A model generated the notes under the pieces. The model did no database searches. It was not told where the DNA came from and saw only the letters and a program-made list of their open reading frames with translations. A stretch of DNA of 64,000 bases, from positions 496,001-560,000 of the forward strand of contig JAQJVL010000255.1 in the NCBI GenBank assembly GCA_035578905.1, given 5' to 3'. Both the position numbers and the translations under genes were made by a program. Source of the stretch: Stictocephala bisonia (Eukaryota > Arthropoda > Insecta > Hemiptera > Membracidae). Positions 1-13,582 of this stretch are shown in pieces. Positions within the stretch are counted from its first letter, which is position 1, and every line of letters starts with the position of its first letter.

Positions 1-225
1 AGGACTGTAACGTAATCAGGCCCTAATGTATAGACTACAAGGCTGTAAGTCGAATTGAAAAATATTACTTATTGGTGATATAAATGGAATTGTCTTTTTT
101 ACCGTATTGTAAGAAAAGTAGGAAGCGAGCGTTCTAAGAAGTGTGAAATAAAATCGTGATAACTAAAGAATACATTGTATGACATTAAAATAAGGTAGTT
201 TAACATTAATAACAAATGTTTCGTC

Positions 226-395
226 TTTACTCTACTTGAGGAATACAGATGCTAATATAAATAACAAGTAATATTGAATAAAGATATTGTACGTCTTTGA
301 TAATGATAATTTTACTCTACTTGAGGAATACAGATGCTAATATAAATAACAAGTAATATTGAATAAAGATATTGTACGTCTTTGATAATGATAAT
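226..395 (+). repeat. 85-bp direct tandem duplication
   Basis: Two copies of an 85-bp AT-rich unit (226-310 and 311-395) beginning tttactctacttgagg lie head to tail with virtually no differences. Perfect identity suggests a recent duplication. Confidence 0.9.
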
Positions 396-458
396 TTTAA
401 GATCTAATTTCTTAATTTGTATGTTTTTTATACAAGACTGTTGTCATAAAGAAGTAGT

Positions 459-537
459 TTGACTTACTTACACTTACTTACTTACACTTACCTACTTACA
501 CTTACCTACTTACACTTACTTACTTACACTTACCTAC
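459..537 (+). repeat. CTTA-based short tandem repeat
   Basis: Alternating cttacttaca and cttacctact blocks form a 10-14-bp microsatellite of about 80 bases. Confidence 0.9.
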
Positions 538-571
538 TCTATTTCATGGCTATATTTTATAGAATTGCCTT

Positions 572-720
572 CACACCCACACACATACAGTGATGTTGAC
601 CCACATACCAATTCATTCAAATATGATGGTAATGACCCGTTTACTCACACACAGACGCATTGACCCTCCCGCCCACACACGTACATTGATGTTGACCTAT
701 CCATATAACGTAAATAGTAA
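572..720 (-). repeat. degenerate copy of the 36-bp G-rich minisatellite
   Basis: Cytosine-rich blocks such as cccacacacatacagtg and ttgaccctcccgcccac on this strand are the reverse complement of the GTACGTGTATGGGTGGG / GGGTCAATACCA unit seen at 40560, 43318, 61035 and 62625. About three decayed units are visible. Confidence 0.65.
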
Positions 721-1722
721 TGTTAATTAAATTACATTGTGGTGGCATTTAAAGTGAACGAAATGCTAGATTAAACATTGTTTGAATATGTGAAGTATTT
801 TTATGATTTCTTGCAAGGTAAACATTTAAAAATCTATGCCAGGAATATAGAATTTGAGAGGAGTCCAGACTGTCGGGACTCAACTCGATAGGTTACAAAT
901 AATATCGTATATTTAGTTCATTGAGCTATAAGTTCATCCAGTATTACACAAAATTATGATTTCTTTTTAATTTTATATCATTTACATTTACTTACACATT
1001 AATAATAAACTATTTTTAAATTAAATGATTTAATTTATAGTGTATATTAAATATTTTTGTATATATTAAATAAACTATAATGCATAAAAGTGTTACACAT
1101 TTTATTATTATATATAGTTTTTGCAGAAACAAGATTATTATATAATAGTTATAAAACTGTCATGATTATGACTTAAAAGAAAAAAATAATGAGACCAACA
1201 AATTGCAGATTGAAAAATGGCGGGACGGTTTTTGTGTTTGTAAATTTGTTTCTGTGTATTGTGATTTTTCCACTATTAGTAAAGGGTCTAGAGAAGGCTG
1301 TACCACAGTGGAAGAAGTGTTTGTATCCAACGGTTGAAGGTTTCAGGACAAAAAATGCCGGTTTCTTATCGTCGCCATCGACTCGCACGAACATTTCACT
1401 TTTATGCAACCACAAAAACCATTCTGTACGTAACATAGTAACTACACTCTATATGGACCATAAAAATTGTCTGTTGATTGTTCAGTCAGAACTGGTTATT
1501 GGTTTCTAGTTATTAACTAAGTTATTAAACTAGGTGAGTCAATACTTGAGGTACAATCGTTTTGGCATTTATTTATCAATTAGACGCCGACGTGAAAACT
1601 AAATAACTAACGAGTTTGGGTTACTTTCTTTGGTCGAGTACAACCAAACTAAAGCGACTCTAATACGGGCATTACTGATTACTTATACTATAAGAACACC
1701 GTTTAGAAACCTTCTTATCTAT
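721..1722. other. AT-rich sequence, nothing recognised
   Basis: Noncoding, AT-rich. A 106-codon open frame at 1189-1509 resembles no protein I know and overlaps an open frame on the other strand, so it is not called as a gene. Confidence 0.5.
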
Positions 1723-3395
1723 AAGTCACTAATCATATATTTCGATGGGTCTTTTCTACAATCGTACTATCAATTCAAATGTTGTTGAACAATCAGTCAC
1801 TAATCACACACTTCGTAGGTTCTTTTCTATAATCGTACTATCAATTCAATGTTGTTGAACAATCAGTCTCTAATCACATATTTCGTAGGGTATTTTCTAT
1901 AATCGTACTATCAATTATATGTTGTTGAACAATCAGTCACTAATCACATATTTCGATGGGTCTTTTGAATAATCGTACTATCAATTCAATGTTGTTGAAC
2001 AATCAGTCACTAATCACATATTTCGTAGGTTCTTTTCTATAATCGTACTATCAATTATATGTTGTTGAACAATCAGTCACTAATCACATATTTCGATGGG
2101 TCTTTTGAATAATCGTACTATCAATTCAAATGTTGTTGAACAATCAGTCACTAATCACATATTTCGATGGGCCTTTTGAATAATCGTACTATCAATTCAA
2201 ATGTTGTTGAACAATCAGTCACTAATCACATATTTCGATGGGCCTTTTGAATAATCGTACTATCAATTATATGTTGTTGAACAATCAGTCACTAATCACA
2301 TATTTCGATGGGTCTTTTGAATAATCGTACTATCAATTCAAATGTTGTTGAACAATCAGTCACTAATCACATATTTCGATGGGCCTTTTGAATAATCGTA
2401 CTATCAATTATATGTTGTTGAACAATCAGTCACTAATCACATATTTCGATGGGTCTTTTGAATAATCGTACTATCAATTCAATGTTGTTGAACAATCAGT
2501 CACTAATCACATATTTCGATGGGTCTTTTGAATAATCGTACTATCAATTCAAATGTTGTTGAACAATCAGTCACTAATCACATATTTCGTAGGTTCTTTT
2601 CTATAATCGTACTATCAATTATATGTTGTTGAACAATCAGTCACTAATCACATATTTCGATGGGTCTTTTGAATAATCGTACTATCAATTCAAATGTTGT
2701 TGAACAATCAGTCACTAATCACATATTTCGATGGGCCTTTTGAATAATCGTACTATCAATTCAAATGTTGTTGAACAATCAGTCACTAATCACATATTTC
2801 GATGGGTCTTTTGAATAATCGTACTATCAATTCAAATGTTGTTGAACAATCAGTCACTAATCACATATTTCGATGGGCCTTTTGAATAATCGTACTATCA
2901 ATTCAAATGTTGTTGAACAATCAGTCACTAATCACATATTTCGATGGGCCTTTTGAATAATCGTACTATCAATTCAAATGTTGTTGAACAATCAGTCACT
3001 AATCACATATTTCGATGGGCCTTTTGAATAATCGTACTATCAATTCAAATGTTGTTGAACAATCAGTCACTAATCACATATTTCGATGGGCCTTTTGAAT
3101 AATCGTACTATCAATTCAAATGTTGTTGAACAATCAGTCACTAATCACATATTTCGATGGGTCTTTTGAATAATCGTACTATCAATTCAAATGTTGTTGA
3201 ACAATCTGTCACTAATCACATATTTCGATGGGTCTTTTGAATAATCGTACTATCAATTCAAATGTTGTTGAACAATCTGTCACTAATCACATATTTCTTA
3301 GGTTCTTTTTACTGTCGTACTTTCGATTCGAATGTTGTTGAATAATCAGTCAGTAATCAGGTCGTTTCTTTCTATTTCGTACCTTCAATTCGAAT
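1723..3395 (+). repeat. 71-bp satellite array, about 23 units
   Basis: The unit contains aatcgtactatcaattcaaa, tgttgttgaacaatcagtca and catatttcgatgggtctttt. Period is 71 (70 in units with a one-base deletion). Three unit types recur: gatgggtctttt, gatgggcctttt and gtaggttctttt. Outer units at both ends are the most diverged, and the gggcc type is homogenised in the second half (about 2700-3130), typical of unequal exchange. Confidence 0.95.
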
Positions 3396-3964
3396 TGCAA
3401 TATCTTGTCCCGTATCAAGAAAACCACTCCAAAATAAAAAAGTGTTACCTGATATATGAAATAATGAGTTTATTCAGCATTAAATTACAATATGCAATAC
3501 AGTTAAAAGGCTCTGAATTCCCTAACCACTGTTACCAGTAGTGTGGTTAGGTTACAAAAAGTACAATCAATTAATATAACATAAATTAAGAGTCCAGTCC
3601 GTCATTTTACATACAAGCTGAGCAGCCGTCCGCAGCATATGAAGAGAATACAATAGAACAATTAAATAACCATAATATAACAAAACAATGAAATAATAAA
3701 TTGGGGAAAATAAAAATAACTAAAATATATACATCAACAATATCTTAGAAAAGACATATAAATGGTATAAGCCATTTTTACAAATGACTGCAATAACTTA
3801 ATCTAGGGTAATATTTACATTAACATAAAGAAAACTAACTTTTATTAAAATTAAATCGTCTTTAAAAATAATTACCTATTTACAAAGCACCAGATCAGCC
3901 ATGGATCAGGTATATGTATTAAATTATTAATTTTATGACAAGGATTCATTTAAGAAATCTAAAT
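3396..3964. other. AT-rich sequence, nothing recognised
   Basis: No coding, RNA or repeat signal that I can support. Confidence 0.4.
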
Positions 3965-4221
3965 TATTTAAAGAGAAAAGCCAGTTAGCAAGCAGTTAGT
4001 TCACGATATTTAAAGAGAAAAGCCAGTTAGCAAGCAGTTAGTTCACGATATTTAAAGAGAAAAGCCAGTTAGCAAGTAGTTAGTTCACGATATTTAAAGA
4101 GAAAAGCCAGTTAGCAAGCAGTTAGTTCACGATATTTAAAGAGAAAAGCCAGTTAGCAAGCAGTTAGTTCACGATATTTAAAGAGAAAAGCCAGTTAGCA
4201 AGCAGTTAGTTCACGATATTC
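3965..4221 (+). repeat. 42-bp tandem repeat, six units
   Basis: The unit atatttaaagagaaaagcca plus gttagcaagcagttagttcacg repeats with period 42 (starts near 3970, 4012, 4054, 4096, 4138, 4180). Units are almost identical. Confidence 0.95.
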
Positions 4222-4805
4222 TGTTTGAATGTCGTGAATATTATTTGTTCAATAAATTAATTTGTTAAACAGTAAACAAGTTGTTTTAAACACTTAAGGA
4301 ATTGCAGATTTATAAGACAGTCACACGAGTGTAATGAAACAATTTTATTTTTGTATTTTTTAAAATACAAATCTCGACATAATTGGTATTTGTCGGTATA
4401 TCGCTGTCTTGGCTGGCACCTCGCTAATCACATTCTCAATTTAATGGGGATACAAGTGATTGGATGAGGAGTTAATAGCTGACTTGATGGTTTTCGTCGA
4501 CTACTGGAAGTCCTGTGTAAGGTTAATGTGAGATTCAAGTTTATTGAAATGGCACGTGGTTCGGATTCCACGATGAAATCTAGATTCATTGACACTGACC
4601 ATTTCACTTTAATGACTATTTGTACATCTTAGTAGGCCTGCTACACATCCTATCTCATGTTGCACTTGTTTAATTGTGTATTTCTTGTGCCTAATTGAAA
4701 TTAAAAAGATAAGAAGAGAGACGAACAAATACAAAGTAAAATATGATTATTTTTACTGACATGAAAACTCAGTAACGGAAAAAAGTTTTGCCTACAAGCC
4801 TTAAA
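4222..4805. other. AT-rich sequence, nothing recognised
   Basis: No feature supported; ends at the A/AC microsatellite. Confidence 0.4.
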
Positions 4806-4841
4806 ACAGATAAAAAAAAAAACACACACACACACACACAT
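4806..4841 (+). repeat. A-rich and (CA)n microsatellite
   Basis: A run of A is followed by about eleven CA dinucleotides. Confidence 0.95.
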
Positions 4842-4924
4842 TAAAATGTCATTTCAATTCTTAGCTGTTGCTGCTATAAACACTGGATGACTCTTAGATT
4901 GCTTCTTTAGACAGCTTGATCATT

Positions 4925-5065
4925 TTACTTATGACAGTTAATATTTTTACTTATAATAACTTGATATTTTTACTTATAACAGTTTGATATTTTTACTTAT
5001 AACAGTTTGATATTTTTACTTGTGACGACTTGATATTTTTGCTTATGAGAGCTTGATATTTTTAA
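4925..5065 (+). repeat. 23-bp tandem repeat, about six units
   Basis: The unit acagtttgatatttttactt plus ata recurs with period 23; outer units are diverged. Confidence 0.85.
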
Positions 5066-5796
5066 TCGAGCTAGTTGTTGAGTTGTTAAATCAAATTGTG
5101 AAAAATGGTGTTTAATAGCAGAAAACAAACATGACAAAAAGTTTTCATGTAGACAAGTAGAGGGTATTAATTATAAATGGAAATGTTTTGCTAATTGACT
5201 TATGTGTTTTTAATTAACATTAAATGTTTTCAATATAAAATGTCGATCGATTGTTGCCTTACATAAAGAGCTATGAAACTTCAAAACGACGTTCCGAAAT
5301 CCTTTCTTTGAAAGGTAGAACAACTGTTAACGCAGTAATTTCCCCATTTAGCACTGCATAAGAAAGAATGAGTATGTGTTTAAAAAGACAGTCTTCTCAG
5401 AAAAATTATTTGAAAAAAATCTCTTACAATTGTTATATATTTTTTATTCGTAATTATCTTTCATTTTTTACCTATTGTTTTATGTCAATTGAATTTTGAA
5501 ATAGAGATTTGTAATTTTTTTTAGAAAACATTGATAACAATGATCGTAGAAAAAGTATTTTTGGAGTTAATACTGCCAAAAATAACTATAATCTAACATT
5601 GGTCCCAAATAAAGAGTTATACTGCTATTTTGAATATCTAATTTTACAAAATTGTTACATACACGTGTGTTCTGAAAATTCCTCAACATTATATCAGTTC
5701 AGCTTGACACAACTATTATTTCATTATACAGCTTTTATTGTACTTCACTTATTATTTTATTATTTACTTTCTCTTGTATCATATTGGCAGTAATAG
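5066..5796. other. AT-rich sequence, nothing recognised
   Basis: Noncoding; a 64-codon frame at 5599-5793 has no recognisable similarity. Confidence 0.4.
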
Positions 5797-6290
5797 TGTG
5801 AGGGTCATTTCTCGCCCTTACACGAAATCTCCATAAATATTATTCGTAGAGCAGGACGAATAATCTACATAATTAGAGCAGAACGACAAGGGTGGGAAGA
5901 GGGAACGAAATCTCCATAAATATTATTCGTCTTCGTGATATTTATGGTCATTTCGAGGATGAAACTAGAGCAGGACGACAAGGGTGGGGTGAGGAGACGA
6001 AATGTCCATAAATATTACTCGTCTTCATGATAGTCTGGTCAGTTCGAGGATGAAACTAGAGCAGGACGACAAGGGTGGGGTGAGGGGACGAAATGTCCAT
6101 AAATATTATTCGTCTTCGTGATAGTCTGGTCATTTCGAGGATGAAACTAGAGCAGGACGACAAGGGTGGGGTGAGGAGACGAAATGTCCTTAAATATTAC
6201 TCGTCTTCGTGATAGTCTGGACAGTTCGAGGATGAAACTAGAGCAGGACGACATTGGCGGGTTGAGGGGAGGAAATCGATGTGATTGTTG
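5797..6290 (+). repeat. 91-bp tandem repeat, about five units
   Basis: Units start gagcaggacgacaagggtgg at about 5968, 6059, 6150 and 6241 and include cataaatattattcgtcttc. A related single fragment (gacgaataatatttatggac) occurs near 7909-7928. Confidence 0.9.
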
Positions 6291-8373
6291 GGGTAGGTCT
6301 GTCTCCCTCACAGACTCGGCGCTACCGACAATTTTGTTTATTTGGCCTCCTCATCTATGGTTGTAAATCAAGACTACAGTGTCGCAGTTTCTAAATGCAC
6401 TTTTAATCACTAATTGCATTAAATAAACTGTCGTGATCTCTTCTGTGTTTTGGCATTCCGACTGTTCAATATTGTGGTAAGTCTGTATAAAGAATTTATC
6501 TTTTTTTTTAATAGAAAAATTAGCCTAAGTTGCTTTGTTCAGTCACAAAAGGTTTTGTTTCTATTTTATGTATTTAAAAAAATTTTGATATTACAATGTC
6601 AAACTCATTCCTAAATTCTTGTTTTGTTTTAGCAGGCTGTCAGCTAGTCGTTGCATAATATCATTAATGTTTTTTTTTTACTAGTTAGATATAATATGTG
6701 TAATCCATTTACCCTAGGGCGCCTCTAAAGTACCCACATACCGGGAAAGGAATATTGCTTTATTTCAGGTTTATCACAGTTCACACCGTGTCGCACTGAA
6801 CCACTCCTCCGTATGATGAATTTATTGCCCATAATAATTTGCCTTCGGAACCATTTCGTGAACATATTGATCTCTTTTTTGATAGTGCAGGCATTATGAG
6901 CGTATTTTTATTTTTCATTTTAATTATATAAAGGGGCTATATGTGGAAGCTATATGGAGATAAATTTATGGTGTTTAGTATATTTCATTTTATAACAGAT
7001 ATTCTTATGCCTAAGCGTACCTTTAGTAGAGTTGGTAGGTCTATTGTTGAGTTTACGTGTGATGATTTGTGATTTATTATTATTTTACTTTTATTATTTC
7101 TGCTAATAAATATGTTCAGGTTCAGTTCTTTATCAAATTTTATATTTATTATGCATTGAGAATTGATAGGAGATACGTTTTTGTTGTTGATATGTTTATT
7201 ACATTTTCCCTCAAGTAAAAATATTGCTCGTTTGGTTGCCTGTTAGTTTTAAAGTTTTGTTTTACTGTGCGACATTGGTTTTTGTGCAGGACTTACTTCC
7301 TACGTATTGTCATTTGGGTTGTTTAATATAATGTAATTTGGTTTTTTACTGTTTTGCAGCAATAAAATAAATATATATTAATTGTTTAAGTTGCTTTGCT
7401 ATACAGTAATGTTAAATGCATATTAAATATTTTCATTCTATTTAATATGCAAACGTTCTAAAAATGCTATGTTGTTGAGTTTATTTTTTAAATACGGCGA
7501 TGCCTCGACTATATTGAATGGATATGAAAAGGCGGTTATTAAACGCATGTTCTACACTATTTTTGTAATAATAACTGAGAGAATCATACCATCAATAATT
7601 CAACTCAGCACTGAGGTTGAGGGATGAGGTGTAAGATAAGGCCAAACGTTGATTCTCAATTTGCTATAAACAGTATATCGTAAGCAAGACTGAAGAGAAT
7701 TGTGACAGTGTAGTTGATAAACTAATTCTTTTGGCATGTTTAATCTCAGACAGGAATGTAAAAACTGAACAACTTGACTGTTAACAGACAGACCAACAGT
7801 GAATTGACAGTTGACAATTATTAACATTTAAAACACGAGTGAATATATTTAAGAAAAACATAGCAAATTAGTATTCAATAAAGTGTCATTAGTCTAACTA
7901 GGCTCGAAGACGAATAATATTTATGGACCATCAGAAAGTGTCAATTTCCACGAGCCGTGTAATAGACTTTTTGAACGTGGTTATAAAAACAAACCTTTCA
8001 TACAGACCAATATCATTAATACCTGTATTTGGAAAAGTTTAGAAGAGCAATATTAAGGTTTATTAGCTTAATTACTGTAAGACTAAGTGAAAACATATTT
8101 ATTCAGAGTATGCGTAAATAGGGTAATTAGGGTAATTATAATATATACAGAAGAAAAAGTTAAGGTGGTACTGATTTTACTGACATCTCAACTATATTAA
8201 TTGTTACTTCCATTTACGTTGATGATTAATTACATATAATGGATTGATTATATGTTAATAGTTGAAATATTTAAATACCTAAACGTAACATGCTGGGCTA
8301 CAAAAGTTCAAATAATGATAAAGGCTCGCTCAGAAACAAAATATAAATAATGGATTAACAGTTTATTTGTTAT
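6291..8373. other. AT-rich sequence, nothing recognised
   Basis: About 2 kb of noncoding sequence apart from a short fragment of the 91-bp repeat near 7909. No protein similarity was recognised. Confidence 0.4.
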
Positions 8374-8497
8374 TGAATACTGTTGGACAAAAAGAAATAA
8401 GTGAGAGTATCACCTTGTTTGGAAGATGTATACTGGGCTGATTCTTCACGATCTTTGGCTGTTGGACAAAAAGGTTGAAGTGAGATTATCATATTGT
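8374..8497 (+). repeat. isolated copy of the 79-bp repeat
   Basis: One and a half units of the array at 9655-10575 (gttggacaaaaagaaataag, then ttggaagatgtatactggg). It ends with the same terminal variant (ggttgaagtgagattatcat) that ends the main array near 10558. Confidence 0.9.
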
Positions 8498-9492
8498 TAA
8501 CATAGAGTACGATAGAGAACGGTACTAATACAGTTAACATAGAGTACGATAGAGAACGGTACTAATATAGTTAACATAGAGTACGATAGAGAACCGTACT
8601 AATACAGTTAACATAGAGTACGATAGAGAACAGTACTAATACAGTTAACATAGAGTACGATAGAGAACGGTACTAATATAGTTAACATAGAGTACGATAG
8701 AGAACCGTACTAATACAGTTAACATAGAGTACGATAGAGAACAGTACTAATACAGTTAACATAGAGTACGATAGAGAACGGTACTAATACAGTTAACATA
8801 GAGTACGATAGAGAACGGTACTAATACAGTTAACATAGAGTACGATAGAGAACGGTACTAATACAGTTAACATAGAGTACGATAGAGAACGGTACTAATA
8901 CAGTTAACATAGAGTACGATAGAGAACGGTACTAATACAGTTAACATAGAGTACGATAGAGAACGGTACTAATACAGTTAACATAGAGTACGATAGAGAA
9001 CGGTACTAATACAGTTAACATAGAGTACGATAGAGAACGGTACTAATACAGTTAACATAGAGTACGATAGAGAACCGGTACTAATACAGTTAACATAGAG
9101 TACGATAGAGAACAGGTACTAATACAGTTAACATAGAGTACGATAGAGAACGGTACTAATACAGTTAACATAGAGTACGATAGAGAACGGTACTAATACA
9201 GTTAACATAGAGTACGATAGAGAACGGTACTAATACAGTTAACATAGAGTACGATAGAGAACGGTACTAATACAGTTAACATAGAGTACGATAGAGAACG
9301 GTACTAATACAGTTAACATAGAGTACGATAGAGAACGGTACTAATACAGTTAACATAGAGTACGATAGAGAACGGTACTAATACGTTAACATAGAGTACG
9401 ATAGAGAACGGTACTAATACGTTAACATAGAGTACGATAGAGAACGGTAATAATACAGTTAACATAGAGTACGATAGAGAACGGTACTAATT
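8493..9492 (+). repeat. 37-bp satellite array, about 27 units
   Basis: The unit is gttaacatagagtacgatag plus agaacggtactaataca, period 37. The first units form a repeated three-unit block (tatag / ccgtac / cagtac variants, 111 bp), after which units are uniform. Confidence 0.95.
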
Positions 9493-9654
9493 TAGTAAAC
9501 AATTAATTAAACTATGTAAATCAGAATGTTGAGTTAGTAAAATTACTGAATATATTAGATTAATAATGTCATGTATTTTGTTTCGGTTTGAAACAGCTTA
9601 GAATTCAGTTTAAAAAGTTACCAGAGAAGTGTCTTTCAAAACAGGAGTGCGCTT

Positions 9655-10575
9655 TTTCGACAAAAAGAAAAGCGACAAAAAGAATGAAGCGAGTATCTTG
9701 TTTGGAAGATGTATGCTTCACGATCATTGGTTGTTGGACAAAAAGAATTAAGTGAGAGTATCGCCTTGTTTGGAACATGTATACTGGGCTGATTCTTCAC
9801 GATCATTGGCTGTTGGACAAAAAGAAATAAGTGAGAGTATCACCTTGTTTGGAAGATGTATACTGGGCTGATTCTTCACGATCATTGGCTGTTGGACAAA
9901 AATAAATAAGTGAGAGTATCACCTTGTTTGGAAGATGTATACTGGGCTGATTCTTCACGATCATTGGCTGTTGGACAAAAAGAAATAAGTGAGAGTATCA
10001 CCTTGTTTGGAAGATGTATACTGGGCTGATTCTTCACGATCTTTGGCTGTTGGACAAAAAGAAATGAGTGAGAGTATCACCTTGTTTGGAAGATGTATCT
10101 GGGTTGATTCTTCACGATCTTTGGCTGTTGGACAAAAAGAAATAAGTGAGAGTATCACCTTGTTTGGAAGATGTATACTGGGCTGATTCTTCACGATCTT
10201 TGGCTGTTGGACAAAAAGAAATAAGTGAGAGTATCACCTTGTTTGGAAGATGTATACTGGGCTGATTCTTCACGATCTTTGGCTGTTGGACAAAAATAAA
10301 TAAGTGAGAGTATCACCTTGTTTGGAAGATGTATACTGGGCTGATTCTTCACGATCTTTGGCTGTTGGACAAAAAGAAATAAGTGAGAGTATTACCTTGT
10401 TTGGAAGATGTATACTGGGCTGATTCTTCACGATCTTTGGCTGTTGGACAAAAAGAAATAAGTGAGAGTATCACCTTGTTTGGAAGATGTATACTGGGCT
10501 GATTCTTCACGATCTTTGGCTGTTGGACAAAAAGGTTGAAGTGAGATTATCATATTGTTCGGAACATGTCAGATA
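9655..10575 (+). repeat. 79-bp satellite array, about 11 units
   Basis: The unit includes tgttggacaaaaagaaataa, gtgagagtatcaccttgttt and ctgggctgattcttcacgat; period 79 (e.g. 10205 and 10284). Early units carry cgatcattgg, later ones cgatctttgg. Long open frames here on both strands are by-products of the repeat. Confidence 0.95.
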
Positions 10576-11749
10576 GACAAAAAGGTCGTAATATTCTATT
10601 ACATGTATATTGCAACTGCTCGGTAGAGCTGTCATATAATGTTTGAGAAGGAAAATAACAAATCAAAACCCGTCTCGAAGCTTCAATGATAGAGAAGATG
10701 ACTGCTGGTTCAGAGGAGTCGGTCGAGCATACACCAATACATTAGCGACCTCGTTCATTTGTCGACTAAGATATCCGAATCGGTACAAATCCGCTCTTCA
10801 TTTACATAATCACCTGCTGTGCTGTCATTAATGTTAAGACATTTTTTAACACCCCATAGATTTACAATTTCAATACGTTATGTTTTTGATACGTATTAAT
10901 TGACATCATTTATGCTTGTACTCTAGGATTGAACGAACAGAACTTAATATTGACAAATGTTGAACATGTTTGTACTTGCATGTCCTAATTGTTAGTAATA
11001 ATGATGTATTTTTAAGAATATCTGCAAGCTATTATTTTGAAATTACAACATTCCAATCCGTTGTTACATAATAGTGCATATTTATTTTCCTAAAAACTGG
11101 TTGGGAGATATTTTAGGCAAGTATTCTGAAAGAAAACAATGCGATTTATCAAAAGTTCTTTTAACTGATTTCTCGCGTTTTCTCCTCAATTATCTCTCAT
11201 TGTCAAAGAAAAGGACCTTCTCACTGAACATTTTGATTCATTGGCTACAATTTGTTCTGTATAATAAGAAACGTCAATATCATTTAGTAACCAGACTACA
11301 CAGGCCATTCTGCACTCGTGTCATTATGTACAATCATTTTCGCACTAAAATATGCGTCAAGCTGTGTTGGCATTTCATGTCTCATCTGAATTGTATTTCT
11401 ACTCTGTAAGTAGTTATGAATCATCAGATCTATTATTCATCATTAAATTATCATATTTATTGACAATAAACAATCCTCGGTGATAGAAAATAACATTTTT
11501 TAGGTAAATAAAATATATTTACCTAGCAAAACGTTTTTTAAAAGATTTTAGGGCATATTTAAAGAATTTTCTCTCTAAAACCAAGACTATTAGTACAAGC
11601 ACTAGACTTCATCCGAGACCTATGGGCATAGGAAAACGTACTATCGGCTTGTCCAAGTCAACTCACCTAACTTCTGACAAAAATAATATATATAGACGGA
11701 ATGAGATTAAGAGGAGTCCACAGGTATTATGAGTAGTTTCAAGGTCTTT
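10576..11749. other. noncoding sequence, nothing recognised
   Basis: Open frames at 10643-10831 and 11074-11409 show no family resemblance, codon pattern or context that would support a gene. Confidence 0.35.
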
Positions 11750-12415
11750 CACTTTCTAAGAATTTTAAATGAGGAGGTCACAGCTCTGCTAGTTAGGAAA
11801 TTAGCCGGACTGGATGACATCTTTCAGGAATTCCATAACATGCTCCAACTAAAGTGAATCATCAGCTGCTAATAGTCTTTACTGCCATATTATCAAGTGG
11901 CTAATTATCTAACGCTTTTCATATATCTAAACTAATAGCTGTTCTGAAACCAGCTAAAGAACCGAAGGGAGTCGAAAACTACCGCCCTATAACTCTTTTA
12001 AGTGTCTAATATAAATTGTTGAAAAGCTAATTTTCAACAGAATATCATATATTCTAAATGATGGCATTCTTGTTGAACAGGCTGGGTTCATACCCGGTCG
12101 AAATTGTTATGAGTAAGCATTTCGCAGCAGTATTTATAGATCTTTCAGCAGCCTATGACATAGTCTCGGGAAAGGACCTGTTACGTAAATTTTACAACAC
12201 AATTCTGTGTTCGCGACTATTGCGGTTTCTGAATTCTACCCTCAGTAACAGGTTAATGAAAGTTTGCCTGCGTCGTAGAGAAAGTTCTTTTAGACGCCTT
12301 TATAACGGACTGTCCCATGGGTCTGTTCCTGTTCCTCTTTTATTCAATGTATACACTCACAACATTGAGATTACTCGGAAATTTACTTGGTGTCTAAGAA
12401 TAAATAATTAATTAG
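11750..12415 (+). pseudogene. decayed non-LTR retrotransposon reverse transcriptase (Jockey-like)
   Basis: Parts of a LINE reverse transcriptase domain are readable across several frames and stops. They are RKLAGLDDIFQEF (11790s), LIAVLKPAKEP and ENYRPITLLSV (about 11930-12000), a shifted AGFIP-like stretch, then KHFAAVFIDLSAAYDIV with the first catalytic Asp region. FLNSTLSNR and NGLSHGSVPVPLLFNVYTHN follow, matching the conserved 'G.PQGSVL.PLLFN.Y..D' block. The second catalytic YADD box is missing because the element breaks off near 12415. Frameshifts around 12005-12100 and stops at 11855 and 12009 make it inactive. It is a 5'- and 3'-incomplete relic of a family encoding RNA-directed DNA polymerase for target-primed retrotransposition. 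The exact clade is uncertain. Confidence 0.85.
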
Positions 12416-13582
12416 TGTATGAATGTTGTTATATCTAATATAAAATTGTTCAAAGTAAGTACGGCAGTACTTTCATATGTGTACACCTTGGGGTTCGTTC
12501 ACTCTGGGGTTTGCTCAACGGTGAAACAAAACAATTTATTTTAATTTCCACGTGGTTTAGTTAGGAAATGAGTAACTATTTACATCCATGTTCAATGTAA
12601 CAGACGGTGAGAGAGACTGGCGCCATGATGGGTTACATGAGATATAACATGTTTTATAAATTGTATTACGATTCGTCCCGATTCACTTTCCGAGGCTTTC
12701 AAATAATAAGAATACATTCACACGTTTGTAATTGAGAACTGGTTTTATTGAAGTATTTCCTTTCGAGGAATCTTCTTTAATACACATCCTGAGTTGCTAA
12801 ACGTTCTTTGTAAAATCGAGTAAATTATTGCTTTGATAATGAGTAACATTAATAAGCCATAATATTACTTACAGCAGCCACTTTTTTATTTTATCCACCG
12901 AACAAAAACAACTTGCACTATAAGTAAAATTCTGTTCGCATATTTTGTTTGGACTCGTTAAGTATCGCCGACTGACAGTTGTGAGTGGTGTTCGTTTGGA
13001 TTTCGTTACGAACTAACAACGAATTTTATTGTGGGAGAGGCAGTGACCGATCGATCTAATAAGGCGTCAAGACTTTCTACCTGAGTTGGAGATAGCGCAG
13101 GTTTGTGCCCAGGCCTTGACAGTTATTAAAATGAATACACGTCTATGTGTATTCATTGGTTTTTATCAGCAATATTCACCTTGCACTATACTGGCTCTTC
13201 CCCTTACCCATTGTCTGATATGTTCCTCACACAGATCAATAGTCTATGGGAAATAGGAAGAGTAAGGTTAAAGAGGAGATAGGCCTCTTTAAAAAAAAGA
13301 AAGAAGAAAGAGAATGAACAACTATTGTTGAGTGAAGACCCAGCTAATAGTTATAAAATTCCTGAATAAAATTCCTTCTGCTTAAATCCGCCTAATGCCA
13401 GTTGAAAGCAACGACAGTTTCTGGAATGTGTGTATAACGCAGGTAGTGCTTGTAAGAAAGGAAGGCGGTTCAACAGAATTACCATACCATTTTCTTCTTC
13501 ATGTTACCCACGCTCAAGTGCTTGATTGAGCACACTATGCTTTATCACAAGAAGTTATTTCCTCTCTGAATCGTACGAAGAT
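12416..13582. other. noncoding sequence with one hairpin
   Basis: No gene recognised. At about 13132-13159 an 11-bp perfect stem (aatgaatacac / gtgtattcatt) with a 6-base loop could form; its significance is unknown. Confidence 0.4.

Noticed and set aside
1189..1509. 106-codon open frame
   Set aside because: No similarity recognised, an overlapping frame exists on the other strand, and there are no neighbouring exons.
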